Part shown: in pieces, positions 23,306 to 28,407 of the stretch
Position numbering within the stretch: the first letter of the stretch is position 1
Layout of the letters: each line of letters starts with the position of its first letter
From: an uncultured Flavobacteriaceae bacterium
Lineage (GTDB): Bacteria; Bacteroidota; Bacteroidia; Flavobacteriales; Flavobacteriaceae
DNA: 28,407 nucleotides
Assembly (NCBI GenBank): GCA_937773465.1
Contig: CALJVK010000025.1
Span: 1-28,407, forward strand
Direction of reading: 5' to 3'
Made by a program: the position numbers and the translations under genes
The notes under the pieces: model-generated
What the model was told of the DNA's origin: nothing
The model's input: the letters and a program-made list of their open reading frames with translations, nothing else
Database searches by the model: none

Positions 23306-23428
23306 TTAAATCCAAAATCCATAATAAATTACAGCACCACAAACTATTGTTACGACAACTACAAATAGAACTCCTAACAGATTAGATTCTTTTGTTTTTT
23401 TATTATAAATAAAATCTTTTAGTTTCAT
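23306..23428 (-). CDS. Small single-span membrane protein, 40 residues
   Basis: A charged start M-K-L-K-D-F-I-Y-N-K-K-T-K-E-S-N, one span (about residues 17-36, L-L-G-V-L-F-V-V-V-V-T-I-V-C-G-A-V-I) and an aromatic end Y-Y-G-F-W-I. No family is recognised. Its ATG overlaps by 4 bases (ATGA) the likely original stop of the upstream broken gene, and the MORN-type gene starts 14 bases after its stop, so the genes were once co-translated. Its first 12 codons are duplicated exactly at 24650 in front of a different sequence. Confidence 0.55.
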   Translation of the reverse strand: MKLKDFIYNKKTKESNLLGVLFVVVVTIVCGAVIYYGFWI

Positions 23429-23430
23429 AA
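23392..23430. repeat. 39-bp repeat, copy 1 (MKLKDFIYNKK start module)
   Basis: Identical to 24614-24652. It contains the ATG and first twelve codons of the 40-residue membrane protein (minus strand). The sequences beyond the module differ completely. Confidence 0.75.
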
Positions 23431-23629
23431 ACTATCAATTTTTTTAGCAGAACTAAAGGGATTAAAGAAATAGTGTCTTTTTCTGCAGCTTGTTTTTTCA
23501 TTTCCATCATTCTATCAACAGCTCTTTGTGCAGTTTCTTCAACTACTTTATCTCCATAATTTGACGAATTGATAAGTAATACAGCTATTATATAACTAAT
23601 ATAATTTTCCAAATTGGTTGTTTTTTCAT
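23425..23629 (-). pseudogene. Broken small membrane-protein gene
   Basis: ATG 23629 gives M-K-K-Q-P-I-W-K-I-I-L-V-I and then a stop. The adjacent frame continues I-A-V-L-L-I-N-S-S-N-Y-G-D-K-V-V-E-E-T-A-Q-R-A-V-D-R-M-M-E-M-K-K-Q-A-A-E-K-D-T-I, and a third frame ends N-P-F-S-S-A-K-K-I-D-S-L with a TGA at 23427-23425 that overlaps the next ATG. Reconstructed, it would be a protein of about 67 residues with one N-terminal span and an amphipathic helix. No family is recognised. Two single-base indels explain the frames. Confidence 0.45.
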
Positions 23630-23643
23630 AAACTATGATTTAT
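23620..23643. repeat. 24-bp leader repeat, copy 2
   Basis: Identical to 23282-23305. Here it carries the start codon of the broken gene at 23629 and, on the same strand, the last codons of the small gene ending at 23626. Confidence 0.7.
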
Positions 23644-23760
23644 CTGAAAAAATTCAATATATATAAGGCAAATACCAATGATAATTCCACAAATAATAAT
23701 TCCTTTATTAACCCAGCTAATATTTTCATAATTATAAAGTTATAATTCTTTTAACCTCAT
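23626..23760 (-). pseudogene. Small membrane-protein gene with an in-frame stop at codon 7
   Basis: A single uninterrupted register of 45 codons: M-R-L-K-E-L, TAA, then L-Y-N-Y-E-N-I-S-W-V-N-K-G, a span (I-I-I-C-G-I-I-I-G-I-C-L-I-Y-I) and E-F-F-Q-I-N-H-S-L with a TGA overlapping the next ATG (ATGA). The layout equals that of the intact 40-residue protein at 23306. The 5' end is about 85 percent identical by eye to that of the frame starting M-T-L-K-E-L at 25495. Either a nonsense mutation or a small deletion at codon 7 silenced it. Confidence 0.45.
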
Positions 23761-23790
23761 AGTAATTAGCTCAATAGACCTATATTATAC

Positions 23791-23816
23791 AACAACATAG
23801 TCCTCTATAAAGGGAG
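23791..23816. repeat. 26-bp inverted repeat, left copy
   Basis: The reverse complement of 25612-25637, perfect over 26 bases; the inner part is CATAGTCCTCTATAAAGG. The two copies bound 1.85 kb containing the Coq4-like gene and the Kazal gene. No transposase lies between them. Confidence 0.8.
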
Positions 23817-23831
23817 TAAATTAATTACAGG

Positions 23832-23849
23832 TAGTTTAAGTAAAAACTA
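23832..23849. repeat. 18-bp direct repeat flanking the Coq4-like gene, copy 1
   Basis: TAGTTTAAGTAAAAACTA, identical to 24437-24454. The ends TAGTTT and AAACTA are complementary, so each copy is itself an interrupted palindrome. It lies 19 bases before the ATG at 23869. Confidence 0.75.
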
Positions 23850-23868
23850 AATGTTGTAAATTGGGGAT

Positions 23869-24249
23869 ATGAAATTAAAGAAATTATTAAATCAATTTTA
23901 CTTAAACAATGGACTGCCAGTAAATGGAGGAATTGCCAAAAACACTTTTAATTTTAAGTTAGGAATTTTAAATATCCCAGTTCCAAATCCAAAGTTTCGT
24001 AAAGATGTTGTTCATATTCACGATATTGAACATATTTTGAATAATTGTGATACCTCTCACAAGGGTGAGGCATTTATTGCTGGATGGGAAGTTGGCACAA
24101 GATTTTATAAATATTTTCCAATTAATATTTTTATTTTTTTAGCTTTTGGATATTCCTTATTAATGTATCCAAAAACAGTATTTAAAGGATTTAAAAAAGG
24201 ACTTAATAATATTGGAATAATTGATTTAGGATTAATAAGTCTGAATTAA
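23869..24249 (+). CDS. Coq4-like protein with HDxxHx11E metal motif
   Basis: A 126-residue protein whose centre carries H51-D52-I-E-H55, eleven residues, then E67. This is the HDxxHx11E zinc-ligand motif that defines the Coq4 family. Around it are F-R-K-D-V-V-H-I-H-D and G-E-A-F-I-A-G-W-E-V-G-T, also Coq4-like. The C-terminal part has a hydrophobic stretch (N-I-F-I-F-L-A-F-G-Y-S-L-L-M-Y-P) and ends G-I-I-D-L-G-L. In eukaryotes Coq4 supports ubiquinone synthesis. Flavobacteria use menaquinone, so the bacterial role is open. It is on the plus strand among minus-strand genes, is enclosed by an 18-bp direct repeat, and its stop overlaps the next ATG (TAATG). Confidence 0.65.
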   Translation: MKLKKLLNQFYLNNGLPVNGGIAKNTFNFKLGILNIPVPNPKFRKDVVHIHDIEHILNNCDTSHKGEAFIAGWEVGTRFYKYFPINIFIFLAFGYSLLMYPKTVFKGFKKGLNNIGIIDLGLISLN

Positions 24250-24410
24250 TGAAAATGGAGTTTAATCAATTAGTAAAGATTACCCAAAAAAAATATCATA
24301 CTAAATTAGGATTTCCTCAATTAAGTGAATTTATATTTTGTACAATTATCAGTCAAATTATTCTTTTTTCTCCAATCATTTTATTAAGTATAGGATTAAT
24401 TTTTCTTTAA
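24249..24410 (+). CDS. Small frame after the Coq4-like gene, 53 residues
   Basis: The frame begins M-K-M-E-F-N-Q-L-V-K-I-T-Q-K-K-Y at an ATG sharing one base with the preceding stop. It ends with a hydrophobic segment (I-I-S-Q-I-I-L-F-S-P-I-I-L-L-S-I-G-L-I-F-L). It may be a separate coupled membrane protein, or the true C-terminus of the Coq4-like protein displaced by a frameshift. The unusually smooth charge and length fit favours the second reading slightly. No family is recognised. Confidence 0.45.
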   Translation: MKMEFNQLVKITQKKYHTKLGFPQLSEFIFCTIISQIILFSPIILLSIGLIFL

Positions 24411-24436
24411 TAAAAACCACAGCCATCTTCTTTAGA

Positions 24437-24454
24437 TAGTTTAAGTAAAAACTA
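24437..24454. repeat. 18-bp direct repeat flanking the Coq4-like gene, copy 2
   Basis: Exact copy of 23832-23849, 26 bases after the stop at 24410. Together the copies delimit a cassette of about 0.6 kb. Confidence 0.75.
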
Positions 24455-24504
24455 TTAAGTTTTAATCGAACACCCTGTGTTTGCCTACCTTGTCTTTAAT
24501 TTCA

Positions 24505-24673
24505 TTAACAATCCCATTTAAGAACATCGTCAAGATGACTTTTTGCTCGTTCTTTTTCTAATTTTATTAATTCGGGATTTTTCTTTATGATACTTTTTTC
24601 AATCCAGTTACCATTGTTTTTTTATTATAAATAAAATCTTTTAGTTTCATAATAGTAGAATTAGTTTTTTCAT
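24505..24673 (-). pseudogene. Chimeric remnant: signal-peptide start, MKLK start and foreign tail
   Basis: Three pieces are joined head to tail. ATG 24673 begins the shared signal peptide (M-K-K-L-I-L-L-L), which stops at a TGA overlapping ATG 24650. That second ATG opens the M-K-L-K-D-F-I-Y-N-K-K module known from 23428. One base out of frame, a C-terminal piece N-G-N-W-I-E-K-S-I-I-K-K-N-P-E-L-I-K-L-E-K then A-K-S-H-L-D-D-V-L-K-W-D-C follows, with stop at 24505. The last piece is not related to the original 40-residue protein. After it another M-K-L-K start (24505) dies after six codons. The stretch 24411-24504 holds nothing else I can support. Confidence 0.5.
24614..24652. repeat. 39-bp repeat, copy 2 (MKLKDFIYNKK start module)
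   Basis: Exact copy of 23392-23430, here fused upstream to a fragment of the signal-peptide module and downstream to an unrelated coding tail. Confidence 0.75.
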
Positions 24674-24682
24674 ATTATCAAT

Positions 24683-24922
24683 TTAATAGTTACATTCTTC
24701 TCCACTATCCTTTTGAGTTGATTTCCAAGATAAATTTCCAGCTTTTTCTGCCTCACAGGCATTCCCATAAACCAAATTATTACAAGCACAAACTGGTTCA
24801 TATTCTTTTGTGCAAATAATTTCTGGATTAGGGGGAATATCACAAGCCCCACCATTAATTTCTTCACCATCACCACAAGACACAAGTGGAATAAACAGTA
24901 ATAGTAGAATTAGTTTTTTCAT
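24683..24922 (-). CDS. Kazal-type protease inhibitor-like lipoprotein
   Basis: A 79-residue protein whose signal peptide MKKLILLLLFIPLVSCG ends in a lipobox with C16 as the lipidation site, whereas the sister copies have F at that position. The mature part is one Kazal-like domain: C37, seven residues (T-K-E-Y-E-P-V), C45, then C47 and ten residues on C56 in V-Y-G-N-A-C-E-A-E-K-A-G, plus C27 and C77. This cysteine spacing and the Y-x-P-V-C-x-C-x-x-x-x-Y-x-N-x-C pattern match bacterial Kazal domains, which inhibit serine proteases. Residue Y41 or its neighbours would lie in the reactive loop. It is likely anchored to the outer membrane; the target protease is unknown. The start region belongs to the 86-bp repeat. 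Confidence 0.8.
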   Translation of the reverse strand: MKKLILLLLFIPLVSCGDGEEINGGACDIPPNPEIICTKEYEPVCACNNLVYGNACEAEKAGNLSWKSTQKDSGEECNY

Positions 24923-24966
24923 CTCTCAATTACATACCTATGGTTTAGTTTCAATTATCATTTTTG
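24881..24966. repeat. 86-bp repeat block, copy 2 (signal peptide plus leader)
   Basis: Near-identical to 20401-20486, with about 3 mismatches. In this copy a G in place of T changes the signal-peptide Phe codon to the lipobox Cys. The upstream gene is joined to the block in a different reading frame than in copy 1. Confidence 0.85.
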
Positions 24967-25187
24967 TACCATTCTTCAGGAAGTTGCAAAATCTCATTAT
25001 GATAATATAAACCATCTTCTTTACGACATTTTTTTCCCCAGCTACTAGAGTTTCCAAACCTTCTTTCACAATCTAGTTGTTCGCTAAATCCAAGATTTCC
25101 ATCTATTTGTTTCTTCTTACATATACAAACATCAGGGGTAAATCCCTCAAACATAAATATAAAAAGAAGTGGGAATATTGAGGTCAC
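24951..25187 (-). CDS. Hypothetical exported cysteine-containing protein
   Basis: A frame of 78 codons opening with GTG at 25187. No ATG precedes the hydrophobic start T-S-I-F-P-L-L-F-I-F-M-F-E-G-F, so the true start is uncertain. A signal-like segment is followed by D-V-C-I-C-K-K-K, L-D-C-E-R-R-F-G-N-S-S-S-W-G-K-K-C-R-K and an acidic/aromatic tail. Four cysteines suggest a small exported disulfide protein. No family is recognised. Its last codons lie in the 86-bp repeat, and the Kazal gene starts 28 bases after its stop. Confidence 0.45.
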   Translation of the reverse strand: MTSIFPLLFIFMFEGFTPDVCICKKKQIDGNLGFSEQLDCERRFGNSSSWGKKCRKEDGLYYHNEILQLPEEWYKNDN

Positions 25188-25223
25188 AATTATTCTAGTT
25201 ATTTTAGTAAAAACACTGTTCTT

Positions 25224-25424
25224 CTACATAACAACCAATCCCATAGGAAAAAATAAAACCAACGAAAAAATAGTTCTAAATTTGATGCTACCCACCTCGT
25301 TTTTAAATAGAAAATAAACACCAACTGGCCAAAATATTAAAGTCCAAACTATTACCCCGCCAATAGTATGATTAAATGGTTTTTTTTTGATTACTCTATA
25401 ATACTTTTCGTCTTTATCTGCCAT
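25224..25424 (-). CDS. Hypothetical membrane protein, 66 residues
   Basis: A charged N-terminus (M-A-D-K-D-E-K-Y-Y-R-V-I-K-K-K) precedes two hydrophobic spans (about residues 22-40, I-G-G-V-I-V-W-T-L-I-F-W-P-V-G-V-Y, and 50-66, T-I-F-S-L-V-L-F-F-P-M-G). It ends V-V-M with TAG. No family is recognised. The frame following on the same strand begins right after this stop. It overlaps by 34 bases the small frame starting at 25495. Confidence 0.5.
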   Translation of the reverse strand: MADKDEKYYRVIKKKPFNHTIGGVIVWTLIFWPVGVYFLFKNEVGSIKFRTIFSLVLFFPMGLVVM

Positions 25425-25495
25425 ATTATTTTTATTATATTATTAATAATTAATTTTTCATCAATTATAAAGTTAACTAATTCTTTTAAAGTCAT
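25391..25495 (-). CDS. Possible small frame starting MTLKEL, 34 residues
   Basis: Reads M-T-L-K-E-L-V-N-F-I-I-D-E-K-L-I-I-N-N-I-I-K-I-I-W. Its first 45 bases parallel the start of the broken gene at 23760 (M-R-L-K-E-L). The last third overlaps the 66-residue gene in another frame, so it may be a remnant whose tail was replaced. From 25496 to 25734 there is no gene; that stretch holds the right copy of the 26-bp inverted repeat and the AT-rich leader of the peptidase. Confidence 0.25.
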   Translation of the reverse strand: MTLKELVNFIIDEKLIINNIIKIIWQIKTKSIIE

Positions 25496-25611
25496 AGTAA
25501 TTAGCTTACTCAACTCTGTAAATATCTATTAATCATGATCCTTAAGTAATAATGTTCTTGCATATGTGGAGACAGGGAGTCTTAATTCATGAGCCTTATC
25601 TAAACCTTATT

Positions 25612-25637
25612 CTCCCTTTATAGAGGACTATGTTGTT
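25612..25637. repeat. 26-bp inverted repeat, right copy
   Basis: Perfect reverse complement of 23791-23816 over 26 bases. It lies 97 bases upstream of the peptidase start and marks the right side of the accessory region. Confidence 0.8.
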
Positions 25638-25734
25638 TTCAGTTGTCATACGTTAAACATATGTTAATCATATCTTTCAATTATTTTTAATTATTATATA
25701 TTTAAACTATTAATTAAATCATCAAAATTTTATT

Positions 25735-28407
25735 ATGAAATTATTTTTTAAATCTACACTTCTATCGTTTTTATTTATTGTTGCGGCTCAATTAAGTTCA
25801 GCTCAAATGAAAAAAACAGCTTCTGTAGAGGGTATAACGGAATATGTTTTAGATAATGGTATGAAAGTACTTTTATTTCCTGATAATTCCTCACAGACTA
25901 TCACTGTAAATGTTACTTATTTAGTTGGTTCTCGTCATGAGGGGTATGGTGAAAAAGGGATGGCCCACTTACTGGAACACCTTGTTTTTAAAGGAACGCC
26001 TTCACACAAAGATATTCCTAATGAATTGACAGAACGTGGTGCGCGTGCTAACGGAACTACTTGGTATGATCGTACCAATTATTACGAAACATTTAATGCA
26101 ACTGATGATAATTTGGAATGGGCGTTAGATTTGGAGTCTGATAGAATGATGAATTCCTATATAGCAAAGGAGGATCTTGAATCAGAATTTAGCGTAGTAC
26201 GTAATGAGTTTGAAAGCGGAGAAAATTCACCCTCCAGAACACTTTCTCAAAAAGTAATTCGCGCAGCTTATATGTGGCATAATTATGGAAATTCAACTAT
26301 TGGTAATCGTTCCGATATTGAGCGTGTGCCAATTGCAAATTTAAAAGCATTTTATAAGAAATATTACCGACCAGATAATGCCGTATTGATGATTACAGGA
26401 AAGATTGATGACAAACGTACCTTAGAATTAGTTGAGAAATATTTTGATCCTCTTAAGAATCCATCAATAAAGCTAACTGAAGTTCCTACTGTAGAGCCAG
26501 CTCAAGATGGTGAAAAGCGTGTTGAATTAAATCGAGTAGGTGACTTGCAATTGTTGATGGCATTATACCATTCACCTGCAGGATCAGATGCAGATTATTC
26601 AGCTTTAACTTTGGCTCAAAACGTTTTAAACGATGCGCCGTCTGGAAGACTTTACAAAGCTTTGGTAGAAACACAAATGGCTTCTAGTGTATATGCATCG
26701 AATCCTTTTACTAAAGAACCAGGATATATTAATTTTAACGTTAGTGTCCCATCTGAAAAATCACTTTCTGACGCAGAAAAAACCTTATTAAGTGTGTTGG
26801 ATGATTTAAAAGACAACCCAATTACGTTAGATGAATTGAAGCGTGCTCGTGCAAATATCATGAAGCAATTAGATCAGCTTAGTCGAAACTCTGGATATAT
26901 GGGAACTTATATGAGTGAATTCATTGGAGCAGGAGATTGGCGTTTGGCATTCATTCACAGAGATCGTATTGAAAACACAACCTTAGAGCAAGTAAATGCG
27001 GCAGTTCAGAAATATTTTATTCCAACTAATCGTACCATCGGAAACTTTATTCCAACTGATAAGCCCGAACGTGTTGAGATTTTACACACCGAAGGGGTGG
27101 CTGAAATGGTAGCAAGCTACAAAGGTAAAGTAGCTATGGACGTTGGTGAAGATTTTGACGTTAACTACGATAATATTCAAAAACGTTTGGATAGCGGAGT
27201 TTTACCAAAATCTGGTATTGAATATGGATTTATAAATAAAGCTAATCGTGGCGAAACAGTAACCTTATCATTTGCGATGAGAACGGGAACTGTCGATGAC
27301 TATATGAACAAAGGAATGATAGCAGGATTTGTGGCAAACTTGCTTAACAAAGGAACACAATCACAATCACGTCAAGATATTGAAGATGAGTTGAGTGCTA
27401 TTAGTTCGTCTGTTGGTTTCAGTGGAAGTAATGGAAGGGTTTATGCTAATATTTCATCAACTAAAGAACACTTGCCTGCTGCTCTTGAAATTATGACGGA
27501 CATGCTTAAAAATCCAAAATTCGAAATTAGTGAATTGGATAAAATTAAAACACAACGTTTGGCTGGCTTGGAAAGTAGTGCTTCTGATCCTCAATTTGTA
27601 GCGGTTCAACGTATGCGTGAAATTAATCAGTTTTACTCTAAAGGTCATCCTAATTATAGCCCTAATATTAAAGAGCAAATTGCAATGATTAATGAGGTGA
27701 GTATTGAGAGTATTCAATCTTTTTACGATGAGTATTATGGTGTTTCCAATAAGGCTTCTTTAGTAGTTATTGGAAGTATGGATGTTAATATGGTTAAAAC
27801 TTATTTTGAGGATAATTTTTCTGATTTTAAATCTGACAAACCATTTTCAGTAATTGCAAACCCATTTAAACAAAATATTGCGGCCAATGAAAATATTATT
27901 ACACCTGATAAGAAAAATGCTTTTACAGTAGGTATGTTATCTGCTGAAACAACAGAAACTGATAAGGATAATGCCGCACTTCAAATAGCTGGAGCTATTT
28001 TTGGCGGTGGATTTTTGAATTCAAGAGTTGCTACGCGTTTAAGACAGCAAGATGGTGTGAGTTATGGTGCTGGTGCTCAGGTGAGTATTGATGGTGATCC
28101 AGATGATAAAAACTCGGCTTTGATCATCTATGCTATTTATGCACCTATGAATGCTGAGAAGGTTCAAATTGGCTTCAAAGAAGAGCTAGAACGTTTTATT
28201 ACAGATGGTATCACACAAGAAGAATTGGATAGTGCTGTCAACGGATGGGTTCAAGGACAATCAGTTTCCAGAGCAAAAGACAATGAGTTGTCATCATTAA
28301 TAAACAATAATCTTTATTTAGAAAGAGATATGACTTTTTACGCTGCGCTTGAATCTCAGGTCAGTGCGTTAACCGTCGAAAAAGTAAACGCTGTTATTAA
28401 GAAGTAT
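25735..28407 (+). CDS. M16 (insulinase-family) zinc metallopeptidase, 3' end outside window
   Basis: 891 codons are open to the window edge. A signal peptide (M-K-L-F-F-K-S-T-L-L-S-F-L-F-I-V-A-A, cleavage after S-S-A-Q) puts the enzyme in the periplasm or outside. The inverted zinc motif is H78-L-L-E81-H82, and the third ligand is expected in V-V-R-N-E-F-E (about 158). The C-terminal M16 half lacks HxxEH and carries the R-x-x-D-G-V-S-Y-G type motif, so this is a two-domain clamshell peptidase, as usual for about 900-residue members. The start context has only a weak TATATTTA element. Arg is encoded mostly by CGT, unlike the AGA used in the rest of the window, pointing to different ancestry or strong expression. 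Confidence 0.93.
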   Translation, partial: MKLFFKSTLLSFLFIVAAQLSSAQMKKTASVEGITEYVLDNGMKVLLFPDNSSQTITVNVTYLVGSRHEGYGEKGMAHLLEHLVFKGTPSHKDIPNELTERGARANGTTWYDRTNYYETFNATDDNLEWALDLESDRMMNSYIAKEDLESEFSVVRNEFESGENSPSRTLSQKVIRAAYMWHNYGNSTIGNRSDIERVPIANLKAFYKKYYRPDNAVLMITGKIDDKRTLELVEKYFDPLKNPSIKLTEVPTVEPAQDGEKRVELNRVGDLQLLMALYHSPAGSDADYSALTLAQNVLNDAPSGRLYKALVETQMASSVYASNPFTKEPGYINFNVSVPSEKSLSDAEKTLLSVLDDLKDNPITLDELKRARANIMKQLDQLSRNSGYMGTYMSEFIGAGDWRLAFIHRDRIENTTLEQVNAAVQKYFIPTNRTIGNFIPTDKPERVEILHTEGVAEMVASYKGKVAMDVGEDFDVNYDNIQKRLDSGVLPKSGIEYGFINKANRGETVTLSFAMRTGTVDDYMNKGMIAGFVANLLNKGTQSQSRQDIEDELSAISSSVGFSGSNGRVYANISSTKEHLPAALEIMTDMLKNPKFEISELDKIKTQRLAGLESSASDPQFVAVQRMREINQFYSKGHPNYSPNIKEQIAMINEVSIESIQSFYDEYYGVSNKASLVVIGSMDVNMVKTYFEDNFSDFKSDKPFSVIANPFKQNIAANENIITPDKKNAFTVGMLSAETTETDKDNAALQIAGAIFGGGFLNSRVATRLRQQDGVSYGAGAQVSIDGDPDDKNSALIIYAIYAPMNAEKVQIGFKEELERFITDGITQEELDSAVNGWVQGQSVSRAKDNELSSLINNNLYLERDMTFYAALESQVSALTVEKVNAVIKKY

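Noticed and set aside
24670..24885. 71-codon frame overlapping the Kazal gene on the same strand
   Set aside because: It is the alternative frame of the Kazal gene, without signal peptide or domain.
26486..27717. Three antisense frames inside the M16 gene
   Set aside because: The sense frame is a clear metallopeptidase; these are composition shadows.

Overview
The window looks like the chromosome of a low-GC marine-type member of the Bacteroidetes, most likely the Flavobacteriia. The evidence is the AGA-rich, AT-rich coding; the promoter -7 element TAnnTTTG; signal peptides of the MKK...SFGQ type; and gene order typical of that class: ftsH-rsfS-birA, a SRPBCC gene next to pyrE, coaD-ddl-PASTA-rluD, and rpsU-xerC followed by a Thr-Tyr-Gly-Thr tRNA cluster.

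Positions 1-7993 hold housekeeping genes: ftsH (start only), rsfS, birA (3' end frameshifted), a YqaA-type membrane protein, a short-chain dehydrogenase, a SRPBCC protein, pyrE, a Nudix hydrolase, coaD, ddl, a PASTA protein, rluD and yaaA. Positions 7976-14453 are a complete tryptophan operon on the minus strand, trpEGDCFBA. It is preceded by a clear transcription attenuator: a 17-residue leader peptide with tandem Trp codons, an 8-bp antiterminator pairing and an intrinsic terminator. Positions 14488-19013 hold a rhodanese, a PspC-like protein, an alanine/glycine:cation symporter, an acyl-CoA dehydrogenase, rpsU and xerC. Four tRNA genes follow at 19100-19443, behind a good promoter.

The related genomes I know continue from these tRNAs into tuf. 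Here a 6.2-kb accessory region (19444-25734) follows instead. It holds almost exclusively small genes, mostly on the minus strand: single-span membrane proteins of about 40 residues, a ribbon-helix-helix protein with a likely operator, secreted proteins, a Kazal-type inhibitor lipoprotein, a MORN_2-type repeat protein and a Coq4-like protein. Many are frameshifted or fused. The striking pattern is that several different 5' modules (leader plus first codons, often a signal peptide) recur nearly identically in front of unrelated downstream sequences. There are also an 18-bp direct repeat flanking the Coq4-like gene and a 26-bp perfect inverted repeat. No transposase, integrase, CRISPR array or phage gene was seen in this region.

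From 25735 to the end runs one M16 (insulinase-family) metallopeptidase. It is open at the window edge and has Arg codon use (CGT) unlike the AGA used elsewhere. The accessory region therefore looks like a duplicating and decaying variable locus between the tRNA cluster and a gene of different composition.
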